Shown: positions 60,636 to 64,000 of the stretch, one piece after another
How the letters are laid out: every line of letters starts with the position of its first letter
Numbering within the stretch: the stretch's first letter is position 1
Origin: Algirhabdus cladophorae
GTDB lineage: Bacteria > Pseudomonadota > Alphaproteobacteria > Rhodobacterales > Rhodobacteraceae
NCBI RefSeq assembly: GCF_044772865.1
Contig: NZ_CP173029.1
Location: 3,534,001-3,598,000 of the forward strand
Reading direction: 5' to 3'
DNA: 64,000 nucleotides
Notes under the pieces: model-generated
Database searches by the model: none
The model's input: only the letters and a program-made list of their open reading frames with translations
Told to the model about the DNA's origin: nothing
Translations under genes and position numbers: made by a program

Positions 60636-62147
60636 ATGACGAACCCATTATACGACACGCTTTTTGGGCAGCATAGCGGTAGTGATGCTGTGTTTTTACA
60701 TCTGCAAGACGGAACCAGCCTAAGCTATGCACGCTTTCTGGAGATCGCCGCGCAGTATGCAAACCTGTTGTCTGATCTGGGCCTCGTTGCAGGGGATCGC
60801 GTTGCAGTTCAAATTGCCAAGTCCCCTCAGGCGCTTGCGGTCTATGCAGCCTGTGCCCAAGCAGGTTTGGTGTTTCTACCGCTCAACACGGCCTACACGG
60901 CGGACGAAGTCACCTATTTTATCGAAAACAGCGGCGCCGGGATTGTTCTTTGCGATAGTCGCAGACGGTCAGAACTGGCCCCAATCGCTGGATCCTGTCA
61001 GGCGCTATTGGAAACCCTAGACGCTGACGGAAGCGGAAGTTTTGCAGATAAGGCTGTAGTGGCTGCCACTACCTTTGAAACAGTGCCACGTAGTGTCGAT
61101 GATCTAGCGGCTTTTCTGTATACTTCGGGAACCACGGGCAGATCAAAAGGGGCGATGTTGAGCCAAGGCAATTTGCTGTCCAACGCGCTGGCTTTGAAAG
61201 ACGAATGGCGGTTTTCGGCCTCTGATGTGCTTTTGCATGCTTTGCCCATTTTCCACACACATGGGTTGTTTGTGGCGACGAACATCACTCTTCTTGCTGG
61301 GGGACAGATGATATTTCTGCCCAAGTTTGATTTGGATGATCTTATCGCTGCGCTGCCACGGGCCACGACGTTGATGGGGGTGCCGACCTTTTACACGCGA
61401 TTGCTGGGTGATGCGCGGTTCACGGCGGAATTGACGTCGCATATGCGCTTGTTTGTGTCCGGTAGTGCGCCACTTTTGGCGGAAACCCATGTGCAATTCC
61501 AAGACCGCACAGGCCACCGGATCCTTGAACGCTATGGTATGACCGAAACGAATATGAACACGTCTAACCCTTATGATGGGGATCGGCGTGCAGGCACGGT
61601 TGGTCTGCCTTTGCCGGAAGTGGAAATTAAAATTACCGACAGTCAATCCGGGGAAACTTTGCCGCAGGGTGAGATTGGTGAAATAGAAGTGCGTGGTCCA
61701 AACGTTTTTCAGGGATATTGGCAAATGCCCGAGAAAACGGCTGAAGAACTGCGCAGCGATGGCTTTTTCATAACGGGGGATTTGGGGCAGATAGATCCCG
61801 ACGGATACCTAAGCATTGTGGGCCGGAATAAGGATCTGATTATTTCGGGCGGCTACAACATTTACCCCAAGGAAATTGAGCTGGTCTTGGATGAACAAGA
61901 CGGCGTTTTGGAAAGTGCTGTCATTGGTGTACCGCATCCAGACTTTGGCGAAACGGTGTTGGGGATCTTGGTCCCCATCGAGGGATGTGACGTGGATGTT
62001 GATGGCATATTAGATAATCTGCGCACCTCTCTGGCGCGGTTCAAAGTGCCGCAAAAGCTGATCATACTGCCAGAATTGCCCCGCAACACTATGGGCAAGG
62101 TTCAAAAGAAAGCATTGCGCGAAGACTTTGCGGATACGTTCCAATAG
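60636..62147 (+). CDS. matB: Malonyl-CoA synthetase MatB (acyl-CoA ligase family)
   Basis: This 503-aa ANL-superfamily ligase activates malonate with ATP and CoA. It shows the AMP-binding loop YTSGTTGRSKG (162-172), RYGMTET, and the C-terminal lysine region PRNTMGKVQKKAL. Overall it matches MatB-type ligases (VFLPLNTAYTADEVTYFI, FHTHGLFVATNITLLAGG). A GGAGGA site precedes the start at 60636; an earlier in-frame ATG is less well supported. Other short-chain acids are possible. matA/matC are not adjacent. Confidence 0.87.
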   Translation: MTNPLYDTLFGQHSGSDAVFLHLQDGTSLSYARFLEIAAQYANLLSDLGLVAGDRVAVQIAKSPQALAVYAACAQAGLVFLPLNTAYTADEVTYFIENSGAGIVLCDSRRRSELAPIAGSCQALLETLDADGSGSFADKAVVAATTFETVPRSVDDLAAFLYTSGTTGRSKGAMLSQGNLLSNALALKDEWRFSASDVLLHALPIFHTHGLFVATNITLLAGGQMIFLPKFDLDDLIAALPRATTLMGVPTFYTRLLGDARFTAELTSHMRLFVSGSAPLLAETHVQFQDRTGHRILERYGMTETNMNTSNPYDGDRRAGTVGLPLPEVEIKITDSQSGETLPQGEIGEIEVRGPNVFQGYWQMPEKTAEELRSDGFFITGDLGQIDPDGYLSIVGRNKDLIISGGYNIYPKEIELVLDEQDGVLESAVIGVPHPDFGETVLGILVPIEGCDVDVDGILDNLRTSLARFKVPQKLIILPELPRNTMGKVQKKALREDFADTFQ

Positions 62148-62229
62148 GATCGAGATTTAGTTTTGGATTTAGCCAGATTGCAGGGCGTGTATTGGGACTG
62201 GGTTAACCTACTTTTGTTAACTCTGGGTC

Positions 62230-62670
62230 ATGTTTCAGACGCTGTCCCTGATCCTGCCCGTGTTGATCCCATCTTGGCGGTTTTTCAAAACGATTGAACC
62301 CTCTCCACGGGTGGAATGGGCCGTATTCCCGCGCGGTGAAGACGCCCCGACCGTCTGGAACGAGTTTCGGCCGCAGCCCATAGTTGTTACGCCATTGCAG
62401 ATGGTATTGCGGCTTTTTTGGAACCCTGATCGGAACGAAGAGCTGTTCGTGATCAGTTGTGCCGAGCGCATTCAGGTTCAGCCGACCCAACACAGTATCG
62501 TTGAAATCACTCAACGCGTTCAGGACGATGTGGCAAAGATGGGTTTGGAAACCGCGGGTCAGATATTGCAGTTTCGATTGGTTTTTGTCCGCCGCGTGGG
62601 GACGGAATTGGTGCGTGACATAGTGTTCTGTTCGGATGCGTTACCGGCTTTGAAAGAAGCAACTACGTGA
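62230..62670 (+). CDS. Conserved-looking protein of 146 aa, unknown function
   Basis: A hydrophobic N-terminus (about residues 1-17) is followed by a soluble part with WAVFPRGEDAPTVWNEFRPQP and many charged residues. No motif was recognised. It overlaps the next gene by four bases (GTGA), so the two form a pair; the partner is a multi-helix membrane protein, and this one may bind to it. The ribosome site is weak. Confidence 0.6.
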   Translation: MFQTLSLILPVLIPSWRFFKTIEPSPRVEWAVFPRGEDAPTVWNEFRPQPIVVTPLQMVLRLFWNPDRNEELFVISCAERIQVQPTQHSIVEITQRVQDDVAKMGLETAGQILQFRLVFVRRVGTELVRDIVFCSDALPALKEATT

Positions 62671-63365
62671 CGTTGGATTTGGCTTTGCGCGCGACCGAGG
62701 TACTGTTGGCACTGGCCTTTTTGCAGCAAAGCGCGGAACATATTTTCGGATCGAAAGCCGCACCATTGATATTCGTGCCGCGCGCTGGGCTGAGCATACT
62801 GTTGTTGCTAGGCCTCTACACGCCCTGGGTTTTACTGGTGCTGTCGGCCCATAGCCTGTTGATCCTGCGCCGGTTTCACGGGCCATATAACGGCGGAAGT
62901 GACCGGATGGGCCTGCTGGTTTTGTACTGCCTTTGCCTGTCGACTGGCCTGTTGACTTGGGTCGGAAAAGGCCTTGGGGCGCAGGTGGCGTTTGGTTATT
63001 TGGGTGTGCAGGTGATCCTGTCGTATTTCATCTCGGGCAAGGTCAAAGTCGTCAATCCCGATTGGCGTAATGGGCGCGCTTTGCGGGATGTCTTTCAGTT
63101 TTCAGCTTATCCGGTTAGTGAAAACCTGAGGCAGCTTGCGCACCGCCCGCGCCTGCTATGGGTAGCGTCATGGGCTGTCATGGTGTTCGAAGTTCTGTTC
63201 CCACTAAGCTTGTTCAGCACACCCAGTTTGATCGTAGCCTTGGGTGTGGCGACCTTGTTTCATACCGCCAACGCGGTTTTGTTCGGTTTGAACCGCTTTG
63301 TTTGGTTTTGGATTGCGTCCTATCCGTCGATCGTGTGGCTGCAGATAAGGCTGGTGTCTGGATGA
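62667..63365 (+). CDS. HTTM-like multi-helix membrane protein
   Basis: This 232-aa protein starts with GTG and has about six membrane helices. The C-terminal FHTANAVLFGLNRFVWFWIASYPSIVWLQ stretch (shown in part: HTANAVLFGLNRF) resembles the HTTM domain of vitamin-K-dependent gamma-carboxylase-like proteins. The conserved His in this motif is present. It is coupled to the preceding unknown gene and convergent with DUF4387. Function is unproven. Confidence 0.65.
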   Translation: MTLDLALRATEVLLALAFLQQSAEHIFGSKAAPLIFVPRAGLSILLLLGLYTPWVLLVLSAHSLLILRRFHGPYNGGSDRMGLLVLYCLCLSTGLLTWVGKGLGAQVAFGYLGVQVILSYFISGKVKVVNPDWRNGRALRDVFQFSAYPVSENLRQLAHRPRLLWVASWAVMVFEVLFPLSLFSTPSLIVALGVATLFHTANAVLFGLNRFVWFWIASYPSIVWLQIRLVSG

Positions 63366-63378
63366 TGCTAACGGCGCA

Positions 63379-63681
63379 TCATTCAAGGGCTAAATCAGAC
63401 AGAAGGTTCGCAAAAGATGCCCCGTGCATGTCCCGATCAAACCGCGTTCCTTGAATTTCGGGGCGCGGTAGGCTGAATTTCAGGACATTCAGGTCAGCAA
63501 TTTCATAGCGCTTTAGAACCTCAGTCGAGGCCCCAAGGGCGCGGGCTACGCGGGTGTCGTCAGCAATCTTGCACGCCTGTTGAAATGCCTCAGGACTGTC
63601 GCAAAAAATATCAATCGTCAGCCAAAAGGGCCCGGCATTTTTGGACCGGATTTTCAGGACCACATCGGAAAGCTTGGTCAT
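63379..63681 (-). CDS. DUF4387 family protein
   Basis: This 100-aa protein opens with KLSDVVLKIRSKNAGPFWLT and has the DLNVLKFSLPRP element typical of DUF4387. The family is almost always next to, or fused with, an AtuA-type (DUF1446) protein, and that is seen here: the start overlaps the upstream gene by four bases. It is likely a small subunit of an acyl-CoA-processing or hydratase-like complex; the reaction is not established. Confidence 0.85.
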   Translation of the reverse strand: MTKLSDVVLKIRSKNAGPFWLTIDIFCDSPEAFQQACKIADDTRVARALGASTEVLKRYEIADLNVLKFSLPRPEIQGTRFDRDMHGASFANLLSDLALE

Positions 63682-64000
63682 GCGCTAAGGTCCATCACGT
63701 CGATTTGGAATGCGTCCATTGGGTTTTCCAACTCAAGAACATGGTTCAGGCAAAATTCGTAAATCTTGCCGCGTCCCATTTCGGTGGGGGAAAAAGGGAA
63801 TGCAAAGGTGGGCATTTCTTCTTGTTCCGTCAGGGGGTGGTGCAGCAGATAGGGGTTAAGGATCTTTGCGACCTCGCGCGATGTGGCCTCGGACTGCGCA
63901 GTGATGATGCCCATTACGCCAACTTCGCTTGCGAATTGCGCGTTTTGTTCCAGCGGTCCAAGGGTGGCGTCAACGCCGATCAACCGCAATTCTAGAGTGA
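63678..64000 (-). CDS. AtuA-family (DUF1446) protein, C-terminal end only
   Basis: Only about 107 C-terminal codons are inside the window; the frame is open to base 64000 and the start lies beyond it. The FSPTEMGRGKIYEFCLNHVLEL segment (key part PTEMGRGKIYEF) is typical of the end of AtuA/DUF1446 proteins, linked to acyclic terpene or branched acid use in Pseudomonas. Together with the overlapping DUF4387 gene it forms the usual pair. Confidence 0.8.
   Translation of the reverse strand, partial: TLELRLIGVDATLGPLEQNAQFASEVGVMGIITAQSEATSREVAKILNPYLLHHPLTEQEEMPTFAFPFSPTEMGRGKIYEFCLNHVLELENPMDAFQIDVMDLSA

Noticed and set aside
1..64000. tRNA, rRNA, CRISPR arrays, insertion sequences and prophage genes
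   Set aside because: No cloverleaf-like segments in the gaps, no regularly spaced repeats, and no transposase, integrase or phage structural proteins among the reading frames.

Overview
The window is a chromosomal segment from an alphaproteobacterium, most likely a marine member of the Rhodobacterales (Roseobacter group). This rests on gene content recalled from that group, not on a database search. The markers are rimP-nusA-ylxR/L7Ae-infB, a secA-linked periplasmic protein, the branching glycosyltransferase with a Rhodobacterales-type extension, a DmdA-family protein, Rieske/flavoprotein betaine-type catabolic genes and many ABC transporters. No tRNA, rRNA, CRISPR array, transposase or phage gene was seen.

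Layout. 1-5.7 kb: rimP-nusA-ylxR-infB, behind a leader with an attenuator-like terminator and closed by a bidirectional terminator shared with a convergent 40-codon small gene. 5.7-16.6 kb: housekeeping genes, with parvulin-argJ-mutT on the minus strand, then secA and its partner, radC, dnaJ, dnaK and alkB. 17-27 kb: surface polysaccharide genes, with an ABC-2 export permease, cysQ, kdsB, galU, galE, two paralogous family-2-like glycosyltransferases, a branching glycosyltransferase and a two-module sulfotransferase. The set reads as synthesis of a sulfated, Kdo-containing surface glycan, with CysQ clearing the PAP left by sulfation. 27-33 kb: the envelope cluster rnd-kdsD-lptC-lptA-lptB-hpf-ptsN, lacking the rpoN that lies between lptB and hpf in enterobacteria, and an OmpA-like protein.

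33-40 kb: a spermidine/putrescine-type ABC importer with a hydantoin/Asp-Glu racemase, divergent from a GntR/FCD regulator. A perfect 16-bp palindrome lies between them. 40-54 kb is the most interesting block. One arm on the minus strand encodes a dimethylglycine-dehydrogenase-like flavoprotein, three tandem enolase-superfamily (MR/MLE) enzymes and a glutamate-1-semialdehyde-aminomutase-like enzyme, followed by an NMT1/ThiY-type ABC importer. The divergent arm encodes an RpiR regulator, a Rieske oxygenase, an arylmalonate-decarboxylase-like protein and a sulfotransferase-like protein. I infer a catabolic system for an N-methylated (betaine-type) compound; the substrate cannot be read from sequence.

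54-57 kb: a small operon of unknown function with a four-helix membrane protein, a small gene that appears to switch frame, a secreted propeller-like protein and a secreted Ig-like protein. 57-64 kb: a DMSP-demethylase (DmdA) family protein, a PepSY/cytochrome-b-like pair, a fatty-acid-hydroxylase family membrane protein, malonyl-CoA synthetase (MatB), two unknown proteins, and at the right edge DUF4387 with the C-terminal end of an AtuA-family (DUF1446) gene that runs out of the window.
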